Below are positions 10,242-19,805 of a DNA stretch of 64,000 bases, one piece after another. Source of the DNA: Saccharicrinis sp050589685 (GTDB taxonomy: Bacteria; Bacteroidota; Bacteroidia; Bacteroidales; Marinilabiliaceae); NCBI RefSeq assembly GCF_050589685.1, contig NZ_JBNGOS010000023.1:1-64000 (forward strand), written 5' to 3'. Both the position numbers and the translations under genes were made by a program. The stretch's first letter is position 1; every line of letters starts with the position of its first letter. The notes beneath the pieces were generated by a model that worked only from the letters and a program-made list of their open reading frames with translations, did no database searches and had not been told where the DNA came from.

Positions 10242-11375
10242 ATGAATATACAAATGGTTGACCTGATCGGTCAGTACAATAATATCAAGAATGAAATTGA
10301 TCATTCAATTCAAGAAGTGTTATGCACTGCTACCTTTATCAATGGACCTGCAGTAAAAAAATTTGCGGATCGCTTAGCATCATATAACAAATGTAATTAT
10401 GTAATTCCATGCGCTAACGGTACAGATGCACTTCAAATTGCAATGATGGCTTTGGGACTTTGCCAGGGTGATGAAGTTTTGGTTCCGGTGCATACATATG
10501 TGGCAACAGCAGAAGCCATAGCTTTGCTTGGTTTAGAGCCTGTTTTCGTCGATGTGGATCCTGATTTATTTACGATTGACCTTAATAATATCGAAGATAA
10601 GATAAGCCCTAATACAAAGGCAATAGTACCGGTTCACTTATATGGTCAATGTGCAAATATGGAAGACATATTAATGATTGCTGAAAAGTATAATTTATAT
10701 GTAATTGAAGATGCTGCACAAGCGATAGGTGCAGATTATGAGTTTACAGATGGACGTGTAATGAAGGCCGGGACAATGGGTAATATTGGTTGTACCTCTT
10801 TTTTTCCTTCAAAAAATTTGGGTTGTTATGGGGATGGCGGTGCCTTATTGATGAATAATGAAAAATTGGCAGAAAAGGCACGAATGATTGCAGGGCATGG
10901 CCAAAAGAAAAAATATCATCATGAAGTTGTCGGTTGTAATTCTCGGTTGGATAGTATTCAGGCGGCTATACTTAACGTGAAGTTACCCCTGCTGGATAAG
11001 TATAATAAAACTCGAGGGAATGTAGCTAAAAGATATGATAAGGCGTTGGGGGATATATTAGGAATTAAAACCCCCAAAAGGGCAGTTTATTCTACGCATG
11101 TATATCATCAGTATACACTAAAGGTAGAAGGGGTAGATCGAGATCAGTTAAAGGAAAAATTATATAGTAAAGGAGTGCCATCTATGGTTTATTATCCAGT
11201 TCCATTGCACTTGCAAAAGGCATATATTAAAGATGGATATGGAATGGGCTCATTTCCAATAACGGAACATCTTTCTAATGTAGTGCTATCATTGCCGATT
11301 CATACAGAAATGAATATTGCGCAGCAAGATTATATAATTGAAAGTGTTATTAATGCAATAAAGGAATTATCATGA
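10242..11375 (+). CDS. wbpE: DegT-family aminotransferase, WbpE-like (UDP-3-keto-GlcNAcA aminotransferase)
   Basis: The 377-residue PLP enzyme carries CANGTDALQIAMMALG, VPVHTYVATAEAI, VIEDAAQAIGADY and SFFPSKNLGCYGDGGA, with the internal-aldimine lysine at K191. This pattern fits WbpE/WlbC enzymes that transaminate UDP-2-acetamido-2-deoxy-3-keto-glucuronate at C3. The next three genes are WbpD-, WbpB- and WbpI-like, which together form the Pseudomonas-type route to UDP-2,3-diacetamido-2,3-dideoxy-mannuronate, so context strongly supports the assignment. It overlaps the next gene by 4 bp. The same family includes FdtB- and PglE-like relatives, both also in this window, but this copy belongs with the uronate set. 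Confidence 0.9.
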   Translation: MNIQMVDLIGQYNNIKNEIDHSIQEVLCTATFINGPAVKKFADRLASYNKCNYVIPCANGTDALQIAMMALGLCQGDEVLVPVHTYVATAEAIALLGLEPVFVDVDPDLFTIDLNNIEDKISPNTKAIVPVHLYGQCANMEDILMIAEKYNLYVIEDAAQAIGADYEFTDGRVMKAGTMGNIGCTSFFPSKNLGCYGDGGALLMNNEKLAEKARMIAGHGQKKKYHHEVVGCNSRLDSIQAAILNVKLPLLDKYNKTRGNVAKRYDKALGDILGIKTPKRAVYSTHVYHQYTLKVEGVDRDQLKEKLYSKGVPSMVYYPVPLHLQKAYIKDGYGMGSFPITEHLSNVVLSLPIHTEMNIAQQDYIIESVINAIKELS

Positions 11376-11953
11376 GTAGTACATATTTTGCGCATGAAAC
11401 TGCAGTTATTGATGAAGGATGCCAAATCGGGGAGGGAACCAAAATATGGCATTTTTCTCATATCATGAGTAATTGTATAATTGGAGAAGGTTGTAATATC
11501 GGACAAAATGTAGTTGTTTCGCCAAAAGTTGTGTTAGGAAGGAATGTAAAAGTACAAAACAATGTTTCCCTATATACAGGAGTTACTTGTGATGACGATG
11601 TTTTTTTAGGTCCCTCAATGGTATTTACAAACGTAACTAATCCTCGTAGTGCCGTAAATAGGCGGGGGCAATATGCAAAAACACATGTAGGTAAAGGGGC
11701 TTCAATTGGCGCGAATGCTACGGTGGTTTGTGGACATGATATTGGTGCATTTGCATTTGTAGGAGCGGGAGCTGTTGTTACAAAAGATGTGGCAGAGTAT
11801 GCCTTGGTTATTGGAAACCCTGCCAAACAAGTGGGATGGATAAGTGAATATGGGCATCGACTCGAATTTGATGAAAAAGGAGAGGCAGTATGCCCCGAAA
11901 GTAATGAATTATACAAAAAAATTGAAAATAAAGTTAAGAAATCAGTTCAATGA
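11372..11953 (+). CDS. wbpD: Hexapeptide-repeat N-acetyltransferase, WbpD-like
   Basis: This 193-residue left-handed beta-helix acetyltransferase starts with the (M)SSTYFAHETAVIDEG block typical of WbpD/WlbB, followed by hexapeptide turns (IGEGTKIWHFSHI, IGEGCNIGQNV, VGKGASIGANATVVCG) and the IGNPAKQVGWISEYGHRL tail. It would acetylate the 3-amino group of UDP-2-acetamido-3-amino-glucuronate with acetyl-CoA in the cytoplasm. ATGA-type overlaps with both neighbours indicate translational coupling in the WbpE-D-B block. Length is normal. Confidence 0.93.
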   Translation: MSSTYFAHETAVIDEGCQIGEGTKIWHFSHIMSNCIIGEGCNIGQNVVVSPKVVLGRNVKVQNNVSLYTGVTCDDDVFLGPSMVFTNVTNPRSAVNRRGQYAKTHVGKGASIGANATVVCGHDIGAFAFVGAGAVVTKDVAEYALVIGNPAKQVGWISEYGHRLEFDEKGEAVCPESNELYKKIENKVKKSVQ

Positions 11954-12918
11954 AGCAGTTTGCCTTAATTGGAGCTTCTGGTTACATCGCTCCACGACAT
12001 TTAAAAGCAATTAAAGATACTGGTAATAATCTAGTTGCAGCTTTAGATCCATATGATGGAGTTGGCATAATGGATAGTTATTTTCCTAATGCCGACTTTT
12101 TTGTTGAAACAGAGCGTTTTGACAGACATATTGAAAAATTAAAGTACGAGAAAGGAGTTGATCTGGATTACATGAGTATTTGTACACCCAATTATTTACA
12201 TGATGCCCATATTCGTATGGCATTAAGAAGAGGTACAGATGCGATTTGTGAAAAACCATTAGTATTAAATCCTTGGAATTTAGATGCCTTAGGAAGGGTG
12301 CAAGAGGATACGGGGAAAAAAATATATAATATTTTACAATTGAGACTACATCCGAGCATTATTCAATTGAAAGATAAAGTACAGAATGGACCCAAAGACA
12401 AAATATATGATGTCGATTTAACTTATATTACTTCTCGAGGACACTGGTATTATACCTCTTGGAAGGGAGATGTTTCAAAGTCAGGCGGTATTGCTACCAA
12501 TATTGGTGTTCACTTTTACGATATGCTTTCCTACATATTTGGTAATGTAAAACAAAATATTGTACATGTGCATACCCACGATAGGGCAGCTGGTTATATT
12601 GAATTTGAAAATGCTCGTGTACGTTGGTTTTTATCGATAAACGACGAGGTATTACCGGAAGAGATGGCTGCGAAAGGCCAAAGAACTTATCGTTCCATCA
12701 CAATTGAAGGTGAAGAGTTAGAGTTTAGCGGAGGATTTACGGATTTACATACAAGGTGTTATGAGGAAATATTGGCAGGAAACGGTTATGGTATAGATGA
12801 ACCTCGTCAGGCCATTGAAATTGTGCATGCGATCCGTCATGAAAAACCGGTTGGACTGATTGGCGATTATCATCCGTTTGCCAAAAAACCTTTGGCAAAA
12901 CATCCATTTGAAAAATAA
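11950..12918 (+). CDS. wbpB: Gfo/Idh/MocA oxidoreductase, WbpB-like
   Basis: The 322-residue NAD-dependent dehydrogenase has an N-terminal Rossmann motif (LIGASGYIAPRHLKAI, about residues 6-21) and the family EKP motif at residues 101-103 (CEKPL), then GGIATNIGVHFYDML near the active site. It matches WbpB/WlbA enzymes that oxidise C3 of UDP-GlcNAcA and feed the WbpE aminotransferase. The 4-bp overlap with the acetyltransferase gene supports a common pathway. The 6-dehydrogenase WbpA that makes UDP-GlcNAcA is not in the window and must be supplied elsewhere. Confidence 0.92.
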   Translation: MKQFALIGASGYIAPRHLKAIKDTGNNLVAALDPYDGVGIMDSYFPNADFFVETERFDRHIEKLKYEKGVDLDYMSICTPNYLHDAHIRMALRRGTDAICEKPLVLNPWNLDALGRVQEDTGKKIYNILQLRLHPSIIQLKDKVQNGPKDKIYDVDLTYITSRGHWYYTSWKGDVSKSGGIATNIGVHFYDMLSYIFGNVKQNIVHVHTHDRAAGYIEFENARVRWFLSINDEVLPEEMAAKGQRTYRSITIEGEELEFSGGFTDLHTRCYEEILAGNGYGIDEPRQAIEIVHAIRHEKPVGLIGDYHPFAKKPLAKHPFEK

Positions 12919-12951
12919 GTTAGATTATTAAAGATATAAAGTAATCATAAA

Positions 12952-14031
12952 ATGAAGATAGTTACTATTATTGGAGCAAGGCCTCAATTTATTAAAGCTG
13001 CAACAATATCTAGGTTGATTAATGGAAATAATGATATTAATGAGGTCATTGTACATACCGGGCAACACTATGATAGTAATATGTCAGATATATTTTTTAA
13101 AGAGTTAATTATACCTAAACCGTATTATAATCTTGGGATTGGGGGTGGTTCGCATGGTCAACAAACAGGACTTATGTTAATAGAGATTGAAAAAATTCTT
13201 TTTAAAGAAAAGCCTGATTGGGTTTTGGTGTATGGTGATACGAATTCTACTTTGGCTGGTGCATTAGCTGCTTCAAAAATTCATATTCCGGTAATTCATG
13301 TTGAGGCAGGTTTAAGATCGTTTAATATGCGTATGCCCGAAGAACAGAACCGGATTTTAACTGACCATATCTCGTCAGTATTATTTGCACCAACAAAAGT
13401 TGCGGTTGAAAATCTGGCTAAGGAGGGAATTACGTCTAATGTAGTTAATGTTGGTGATGTTATGTATGATGCTGCGTTGTTCTACGGGGAATTGGCAGGG
13501 AAGAATTCTAACGCTTTAAATGATTATGGTTTATATGTTGGTAATTATATATTAACTACTGTGCATAGAGCTGAAAATACGGATGATACTGACCGTTTAA
13601 AAAGGATTTTTTCGCAATTGGAAGAGATTGCACGCGTTGAGAAAGTGATTTTACCATTACACCCAAGAACAAAAAAAGCATTGGAAGGTATCGATTACGA
13701 TTTTGGTAATTCTACCATATCCTTTATAAATCCTGTTGGATATCTGGATATGGTTGCTTTAGAGAAGAATGCGAAAATGATTATTACCGACAGTGGTGGT
13801 GTTCAAAAGGAAGCTTATTTTCATAAAGTTCCTTGCTTGACTTTACGTGATGAAACAGAGTGGGTGGAAACTGTGGAAGCAGGGTGCAATCATATTATTG
13901 TTGATTTATCTACTATCGTAAAACAATATGAAAAGCTTACTAAGCAAACATTGAATTTTGATAAGAACTTATACGGGAAAGGAAATTGCGCACAATTAAT
14001 TATTAATTATTTACGTGATAATTTATCATGA
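12952..14031 (+). CDS. wbpI: UDP-N-acetylglucosamine 2-epimerase family (WecB/WbpI-like)
   Basis: This 359-residue non-hydrolysing 2-epimerase shows GARPQFIKA with K15, VYGDTNSTLAGALAA, HVEAGLRSFNMRMPEEQNR, TVHRAENTD and TDSGGVQKEA, all expected of the WecB/WbpI fold. WecB makes UDP-ManNAc, whereas WbpI epimerises UDP-2,3-diacetamido-glucuronate. Being 33 bp downstream of the WbpE-D-B block makes the WbpI role more likely, but sequence alone does not separate the two. It closes the nucleotide-sugar block before the export genes. Confidence 0.9.
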   Translation: MKIVTIIGARPQFIKAATISRLINGNNDINEVIVHTGQHYDSNMSDIFFKELIIPKPYYNLGIGGGSHGQQTGLMLIEIEKILFKEKPDWVLVYGDTNSTLAGALAASKIHIPVIHVEAGLRSFNMRMPEEQNRILTDHISSVLFAPTKVAVENLAKEGITSNVVNVGDVMYDAALFYGELAGKNSNALNDYGLYVGNYILTTVHRAENTDDTDRLKRIFSQLEEIARVEKVILPLHPRTKKALEGIDYDFGNSTISFINPVGYLDMVALEKNAKMIITDSGGVQKEAYFHKVPCLTLRDETEWVETVEAGCNHIIVDLSTIVKQYEKLTKQTLNFDKNLYGKGNCAQLIINYLRDNLS

Positions 14032-14077
14032 TTGTTCATTTTAAGTGGTGAAAGAGGGCATTGTAAAACAATAATTT

Positions 14078-14863
14078 ATGCAAAAATTAAATTTTATATT
14101 ATTCATTGGGCTCGTTTATTTATGTGTAGTAAGTACATCATGTGTATCGAGCAAAAAACTTACATATTTAAAATATTCAAAACATATTAGTACTGAGATA
14201 GATGAACAATTTGGTGTAAAAAGTCACGGGCAGGCATATAAGATTATGCCCTACGATAATTTGTATATCAGTGTTGTTACTCCGGATCCTAAGTGGTCAG
14301 AAATATTTAATTCTGTAGGTGGTGAAGGAGCTATAACTCAAGAAAGTGCTGTTTTACAAGGGTACCCTGTAGATAATGAGGGTAACATCGTAATCCCGTT
14401 TGTTGGAAAAGTCAAAGTACAAGGCGAATCTTTGGCTGAAATAAAGACTAAATTGGATTCAACTTTTAGTAGTTATGTAAAAGACGCCTCTATTTCAGTG
14501 AGGTTAGTAAATAACCACGTGAGTTTAATTGGTGAGGTAATGGAACCAGGGCGGTACTTACTAACCAAGGATAGGGTTAATATTTTTGAAGCCCTAGCTA
14601 TGGCCGGTGATATGACCCAGTATAGTAATAGAAAAAAGGTGCAAATAATTCGACCTACGCAGTACGGACCTGTAATAAAAGAGTTCTCACTTTCAGATAT
14701 GAGTATTTTAGGTTCTGATTATTATTATGTTATGCCCAACGATATAATTTATGCACCTCCATTAAAAGGCAGATCGTTCCAAATGAATGCAACCATATAT
14801 GGCATGGTGTTTACTATGTTAAACACCGGATTGGTGATTTATACCTTTTTTCGGAATAATTAA
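14078..14863 (+). CDS. wza: Polysaccharide export outer-membrane lipoprotein, Wza-like
   Basis: The 261-residue protein has a lipoprotein signal with the acylated Cys at residue 22 (VVSTSC). A poly-export domain follows (YKIMPYDNLYISVVTPDP), then an SLBB domain (VSLIGEVMEPGRYLL), and a hydrophobic C-terminal helix of about 20 residues before FFRNN. This is the usual compact Bacteroidota form of the outer-membrane export channel. It is followed at 62 bp by the Wzc-like co-polymerase/kinase, its standard partner. Confidence 0.92.
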   Translation: MQKLNFILFIGLVYLCVVSTSCVSSKKLTYLKYSKHISTEIDEQFGVKSHGQAYKIMPYDNLYISVVTPDPKWSEIFNSVGGEGAITQESAVLQGYPVDNEGNIVIPFVGKVKVQGESLAEIKTKLDSTFSSYVKDASISVRLVNNHVSLIGEVMEPGRYLLTKDRVNIFEALAMAGDMTQYSNRKKVQIIRPTQYGPVIKEFSLSDMSILGSDYYYVMPNDIIYAPPLKGRSFQMNATIYGMVFTMLNTGLVIYTFFRNN

Positions 14864-14924
14864 TGTTTTTATATAGGTTTTATTAAGTATTGAAGGCACG
14901 TAAAATTGTAAGGTAATATTGTTA

Positions 14925-17246
14925 ATGAAGTATAAGAATAAAGAAATTAAAGGAAATCAAGAAAGAGTATTTTTTCGGGAAGTGGGTATTGATCCCAGTA
15001 TAATCGTAAAATTAATATTGAAGAATTGGTATGTTTTTTTAATAACAATTCCTTTAGCTGTAGTGGGCGCCCATTTTTACATTTCTATTATACTGCCCGT
15101 GTATCAAGTGTCAACCTCTGTGTTGATCGATGAAGTTGATGATCGCGGATCTGGGAATAATGAAGAATTATTGCAAGGTCTGGGTTTATCAGGAGGTATG
15201 AGGAATCTGGATAATCAAATTAAGATACTTACTTCTCGGGAACTTACTGCAAGGGTACTTAAAAGTCTTGATTTTGAAATAGAATATTATTACATATCAA
15301 AAGGGAACAACGTTCCATTTAATAAAGATATCCCTGCAAAATTGGTTTATAAAGGAACAAACCCCTTAGCTCGTAATCTGGAATATGTCATCACTTATTT
15401 AGGTGATAATCAATATAGTTTAGTTTCAGAACAGAACCAATATAACTTTCAGGCTTCATTTGGTCAAGACGTCGAATTTGCCGAAGGTAGTATTAAGCTT
15501 GAGTGTAATAATAAGGAATGGTTTGAGTCAAATAAGGATGTTAATTTTGGGTTTACTATTCATAGCTCAGAGAGGTTAGTACGTAATTTTAATAGACGAT
15601 TGGAAGTAGGAATTTTATCAAATTCCGGGACCATTTTAAATATAAGTTTAAAAAGTACCAACCGGCAACGGGATGTTGATTTTTTAAATAGACTGACCGA
15701 AGTTTTTCAGGCGTTGTCATTAGAAAAGAAAAATCTAGAGGCCAATAGGAGGATTCAATTTATCGACGATCAACTAGTTGGAATATCAGATTCCTTGGTG
15801 ATAACGGAAAAGCAACTACAACAGTTTCGCTCACTAAACCGGGTTATGGATTTATCGGCACAAGGTCAGGTTATCATTGATCAGCTTACAAATCTGGAGA
15901 ATGAAAAGGCAAGGCTTAACCTAGAAGCAAACTATTACGATTATCTGGCAGATTATTTGGAAAGAAATATTTCAGGAGAATTGCCTTTACCAATTAGTAT
16001 GGGGATTACAGACGATGCGCTTACCGGTCTGGTAACAGAATTAGCAGATTTACAGGAGGAATTATCAGGAACCGGAGGAGGTGAGAAAAATCCATTACAA
16101 AATTTGTTAGGTCAAAGGGTAAATAGCAAAAAGCAAGAGTTAATGGAAACCCTTAATGGATTACGAAGAGCTAATAATCTTGCACAAACTGAAAACCAGT
16201 CACGAATCGCCAGGGTCAATTCTCAAGCGAGTGCTTTGCCCGAAACGGAACGTCAATTATTAGGTATTGAACGTAAGTTTAAATTGAATGATGAATTATA
16301 TACTTTTCTGTTGGAAAAGAGGTCTGAATTACAAATGCAAAAGGCTTCAAATAGGCCGGGTAACGAGGTAGTAGACCCAGCTAGCGTTTTATATAGTGAA
16401 ATTGTTGCACCTAATCCCAATCTGATTTTGTTTATGGCCCTTTTATTGGGATCTGTCGTTCCATTTTTGATAATATTTCTTAGATATCTATTAAATAATC
16501 GCATTAGGGAAGAAGATTTAGAAGTTTATGGAGATATTCCAATAGTAGGCAACATTCCTAAGATAAAAAGTAACCCATTAAGAGAAGTTCTGGATAATAG
16601 AGACTCTGCAGTTGCGGAAGCTTACCGACTGATGCGGTCGAAATTACAATTTATCACAAAAGATACGCACAATCCTGTAATCTTGATCACGTCATCTATG
16701 CCAGGAGAGGGAAAAACGGTTAGCTCTGTAAATTTAGCTTCTGTTTATAGTTTATTAAATAAAAAGACTGTATTAGTAGGTTTCGACTTAAGAAACCCCA
16801 AATTTAATGAGGAATTAAATTTAAACAATAATAAGGGAGTTTCTACCTTTTTGATCGGTAAAGATAAACTTGACGATATAATACAAGAGACAGCCTATGA
16901 AAATTTATCTGTCATTTCCTCCGGCCCCATACCTCCCAACCCTGCCGAGCTAGCTGCTTCTGATGCTGCAAAGAAACTCTTTGAGAGTCTCAAGACAAAA
17001 TTTGAATATATTGTTGTGGATACTGCTCCTTTGGGACTAATTTCAGACACACATCATCTAACACCTTATGCAGATGCTACGTTGTTAATCGTTAGAATTA
17101 AGTATACATTAAAGGATACTATGTATGGCGTGCTGTCAGAGTTTGGTGCAAAACATTTAAATAAACTCGCTTTGGTTTTAAATGATGTTGTGTTGAATGG
17201 ACAAAAGTATGGATACGGCAAACGCTATGGATATCTTAAGAAATAA
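14925..17246 (+). CDS. wzc: Polysaccharide co-polymerase with BY-kinase domain, Wzc-like
   Basis: I start this inner-membrane protein of about 773 residues at ATG 14925 rather than the in-frame TTG at 14919. It has a Wzz-type N-terminus with a first membrane helix near residues 30-55, long coiled-coil/GNVR segments (about 250-490), a second helix (LILFMALLLGSVVPFLIIFL) and a cytosolic tyrosine-kinase domain. Walker A is SSMPGEGKT at about residue 590; the A' motif reads VLVGFDLRNP, with Gly-Phe where an Asp-Ala pair is common; the Walker B-like strand is IVVDTAPLG. The C-terminus is a tyrosine cluster (KYGYGKRYGYLKK) suited to autophosphorylation that controls chain length and export. Confidence 0.93.
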   Translation: MKYKNKEIKGNQERVFFREVGIDPSIIVKLILKNWYVFLITIPLAVVGAHFYISIILPVYQVSTSVLIDEVDDRGSGNNEELLQGLGLSGGMRNLDNQIKILTSRELTARVLKSLDFEIEYYYISKGNNVPFNKDIPAKLVYKGTNPLARNLEYVITYLGDNQYSLVSEQNQYNFQASFGQDVEFAEGSIKLECNNKEWFESNKDVNFGFTIHSSERLVRNFNRRLEVGILSNSGTILNISLKSTNRQRDVDFLNRLTEVFQALSLEKKNLEANRRIQFIDDQLVGISDSLVITEKQLQQFRSLNRVMDLSAQGQVIIDQLTNLENEKARLNLEANYYDYLADYLERNISGELPLPISMGITDDALTGLVTELADLQEELSGTGGGEKNPLQNLLGQRVNSKKQELMETLNGLRRANNLAQTENQSRIARVNSQASALPETERQLLGIERKFKLNDELYTFLLEKRSELQMQKASNRPGNEVVDPASVLYSEIVAPNPNLILFMALLLGSVVPFLIIFLRYLLNNRIREEDLEVYGDIPIVGNIPKIKSNPLREVLDNRDSAVAEAYRLMRSKLQFITKDTHNPVILITSSMPGEGKTVSSVNLASVYSLLNKKTVLVGFDLRNPKFNEELNLNNNKGVSTFLIGKDKLDDIIQETAYENLSVISSGPIPPNPAELAASDAAKKLFESLKTKFEYIVVDTAPLGLISDTHHLTPYADATLLIVRIKYTLKDTMYGVLSEFGAKHLNKLALVLNDVVLNGQKYGYGKRYGYLKK

Positions 17247-17338
17247 TGAAAAAAATGTGGTGCTTGCCCTTTTCAAGTGACAAATTTCTGATTTAGGTTA
17301 TACTTTTTCTAATAGTACATCTTCATTAATAAATACAA

Positions 17339-18205
17339 ATGTATAAACACTTCGTATTAACACGTTTTAATATTAAGCTAGATGGTTTTGCTACCATGGA
17401 TAAAAACAATAATCCTGTTTTAACAGATGAGTGGCTGGAGGAAAGGTTTTATCTTTTTGAAAAATATTGTTTGCCATCCTTAATAAACCAGAGTTGTAAA
17501 GAATTTATATGGTTTGTATTGTTTGATATTGATACTCCGGAAAGATTCTTAGAAAGAATAAAAAAGTATGAGATGGAGTTTCCCCAGTTTAAGCCATTCT
17601 TTATGGAGAATGGAGATTATGCTACGATCAAGAAGGAATTTAATAGACAAATGATTAAATATTTTGATGAAGACACAGAATATGTAATAACCAGTAGGAT
17701 TGATAACGATGATTCGTTCCATAAGGATTATATTGGGGATGTGCAGAAGCAATTTGTTAAGCAAAAGGACATATTTATAAGTTTTATTTATGGTCTACAG
17801 TATGATATTAAAACAAACGTTTTAGCCCGTAAGCTTTCAAAAAATAATCATTATATCTCAAGGGTTGAAAGATTAAATACGGCAGGGATACAAACAGTAT
17901 TAACTTATAATCATTATCATATTGATGAAACAGGGGAGGTTGTCTATCTGGATAATAGGAACAAACCCATGTGGCTAGAGATAATCCATGAGGGAAATAT
18001 TAAAAATGTTCTGAATAATACTTCTTTACCACTTTTCTTTGGCAAAGGAATTAATACATTTAAGGTGGAATTAAACATCTCAATATCTAATACAGCTTAT
18101 GCAATGCTTGGTTATATAAAACTTCGGTTTTTACTGGCAAGAATGAAAGTTTTACAAACATTGGGAGTTTATGACTTATTAAAGAGAAAGGATCAAAGGT
18201 ATTGA
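17339..18205 (+). CDS. Putative rhamnosyltransferase-type glycosyltransferase
   Basis: The 288-residue cytosolic protein opens with HFVLTRFNIK and has WLEERFYLFEKYCLPSL and SRIDNDDSFHKDYI (about residues 120-133), the pattern of the putative rhamnosyl transferase family (PF11316-like, GT-A fold). The DND acidic motif probably binds the metal and nucleotide sugar. It is the first glycosyltransferase after the export genes and would add one sugar of the repeat unit; donor and acceptor cannot be read from sequence. Confidence 0.75.
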   Translation: MYKHFVLTRFNIKLDGFATMDKNNNPVLTDEWLEERFYLFEKYCLPSLINQSCKEFIWFVLFDIDTPERFLERIKKYEMEFPQFKPFFMENGDYATIKKEFNRQMIKYFDEDTEYVITSRIDNDDSFHKDYIGDVQKQFVKQKDIFISFIYGLQYDIKTNVLARKLSKNNHYISRVERLNTAGIQTVLTYNHYHIDETGEVVYLDNRNKPMWLEIIHEGNIKNVLNNTSLPLFFGKGINTFKVELNISISNTAYAMLGYIKLRFLLARMKVLQTLGVYDLLKRKDQRY

Positions 18206-18290
18206 TAGGTAAAGATATTGAAAAAAATTTGAGGTTTGAGTAAAATTAAATTTATCTATAAAATGGAGCAGGAGAAGCTGGTATGGGATT

Positions 18291-19790
18291 ATGAGCGTGT
18301 TAAATAAACTGAGGCTAAAGCCTTTTGAAGTTTTCGATAGTGGCTTTGATAAAAATGGATTAAAGAAGGCCGCGGTAAAAGGAAGTATGGCGCTAATGAT
18401 TTCTCAGGGATCTAGTTTTGGACTAAGTTTATTAAATACAATTGTCTTAGCTCGTTTACTATCGCCGTCAGATTTCGGAATTGTTGGTATGGTTACTGTA
18501 TTTATCAATTTCATGGTTTTGTTTAAAGATGCAGGGCTATCTACAGCAACTATCCAACAGGATACTATCAGTAGAGATTTGATCAGTAACCTGTTTTGGT
18601 TTAATTGTTTAATTAGTATTGGTTTAGGTGTTGTTATAATTTTATCATCCCCATTGGTAGCAACATTTTACAATGAACCTGAGTTAACACTTGTAACGTC
18701 TGCCATATCAATTTCATTTATTGTTCAAGGGCTTACCATTCAACATAATGCCTTGTTGCAAAGGCATCTTAAATTTACCAGTATTGCAATAGTCGATATT
18801 ATTGCTCACGTGAGTAGCCTGGTCGTGGCAATTGTAATGGCTTATGGAGGATATAGATATTGGGCAATCATTGGAGGTGGAATTGCCAGGGCTTTTACTA
18901 TGTTATTTCTTACTATCTATGTATGTCCATGGGTTCCCGGTAAATTGGTGAGAGGTACGGGTGTGAAAAAAATGATGATGTTTGGTGGCCATATTACGGG
19001 AAGTTACATTGTTGGCTATATTGCGCGTAATTTAGATAAAGTGTTGATCGGAAAGGTGATTGGAGCAGCTGCTTTAGGGGTTTATACCAGGGCGTTTACC
19101 TTATTGACGCAACCGTTAGCACAAATTAGAGGTCCGCTTACTACATTATCAATGCCGGTCATGTGCAATTTAAAAAATGATCCGGATAGATACAGGAATT
19201 ATTTTCGACAACTTCTGGATATAAGTATATCGTTGACACTGCCAATCACGATTTATTGTTTTTTAGAAAGTGAGTTTTTAATTAATACACTACTTGGTCC
19301 TAAATGGCAGGATGCAATTCCTATATTTAAAGTATTGTCTATTGGAGGAATATTTGTGGCCATATCTGGTGCCCCTGGGCTTGTCATGCTGAGTCAAGGA
19401 TTGTCTAAAAGATATATGAATCTTACATTTGTTACCATTTCTATTACATCCGTCGCGTTTTTGGTTGGTGTTAATTTTGGAGCTACAGGTGTTGCTGGGG
19501 CCTATTCTGCTGCAAGCTTCTTGAATATGATTCCATTGATCTATTTTGGTTTCAAAGATACCCCAGTAAGGGTAAGGTTAGTTCTGGAATCAATAGCAGG
19601 TCCTCTTTTTGCCGGACTTATTGCTGGTATTTTAGGTTATTTATCAATGGAACTTAAATTCAATAATGAAAACTTAGGTCATATTTTTACTGCAGTTATA
19701 TTCTTTGCAATTTATGCTTTTTTCACTTTGTTGAGAAGAAAGACAAGAATTACATTGATTGCTATAAAGAATAGTGTTTTTGCAAATTAA
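18291..19790 (+). CDS. wzx: Oligosaccharide flippase of the MOP superfamily, Wzx/WzxC-like
   Basis: This 499-residue, strongly hydrophobic protein has about 12-14 predicted membrane helices. Its N-terminal signature GSMALMISQGSSFGLSLLNT and ARLLSPSDFGIVGM is typical of the lipopolysaccharide biosynthesis/WzxC group. It would move the lipid-linked repeat unit across the inner membrane before polymerisation. It sits 85 bp after the rhamnosyltransferase-like gene and 15 bp before the first GT2 gene, in line with a Wzx/Wzy-dependent route. Confidence 0.92.
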   Translation: MSVLNKLRLKPFEVFDSGFDKNGLKKAAVKGSMALMISQGSSFGLSLLNTIVLARLLSPSDFGIVGMVTVFINFMVLFKDAGLSTATIQQDTISRDLISNLFWFNCLISIGLGVVIILSSPLVATFYNEPELTLVTSAISISFIVQGLTIQHNALLQRHLKFTSIAIVDIIAHVSSLVVAIVMAYGGYRYWAIIGGGIARAFTMLFLTIYVCPWVPGKLVRGTGVKKMMMFGGHITGSYIVGYIARNLDKVLIGKVIGAAALGVYTRAFTLLTQPLAQIRGPLTTLSMPVMCNLKNDPDRYRNYFRQLLDISISLTLPITIYCFLESEFLINTLLGPKWQDAIPIFKVLSIGGIFVAISGAPGLVMLSQGLSKRYMNLTFVTISITSVAFLVGVNFGATGVAGAYSAASFLNMIPLIYFGFKDTPVRVRLVLESIAGPLFAGLIAGILGYLSMELKFNNENLGHIFTAVIFFAIYAFFTLLRRKTRITLIAIKNSVFAN

Positions 19791-19805
19791 CGGATTAGAT
19801 AGGTT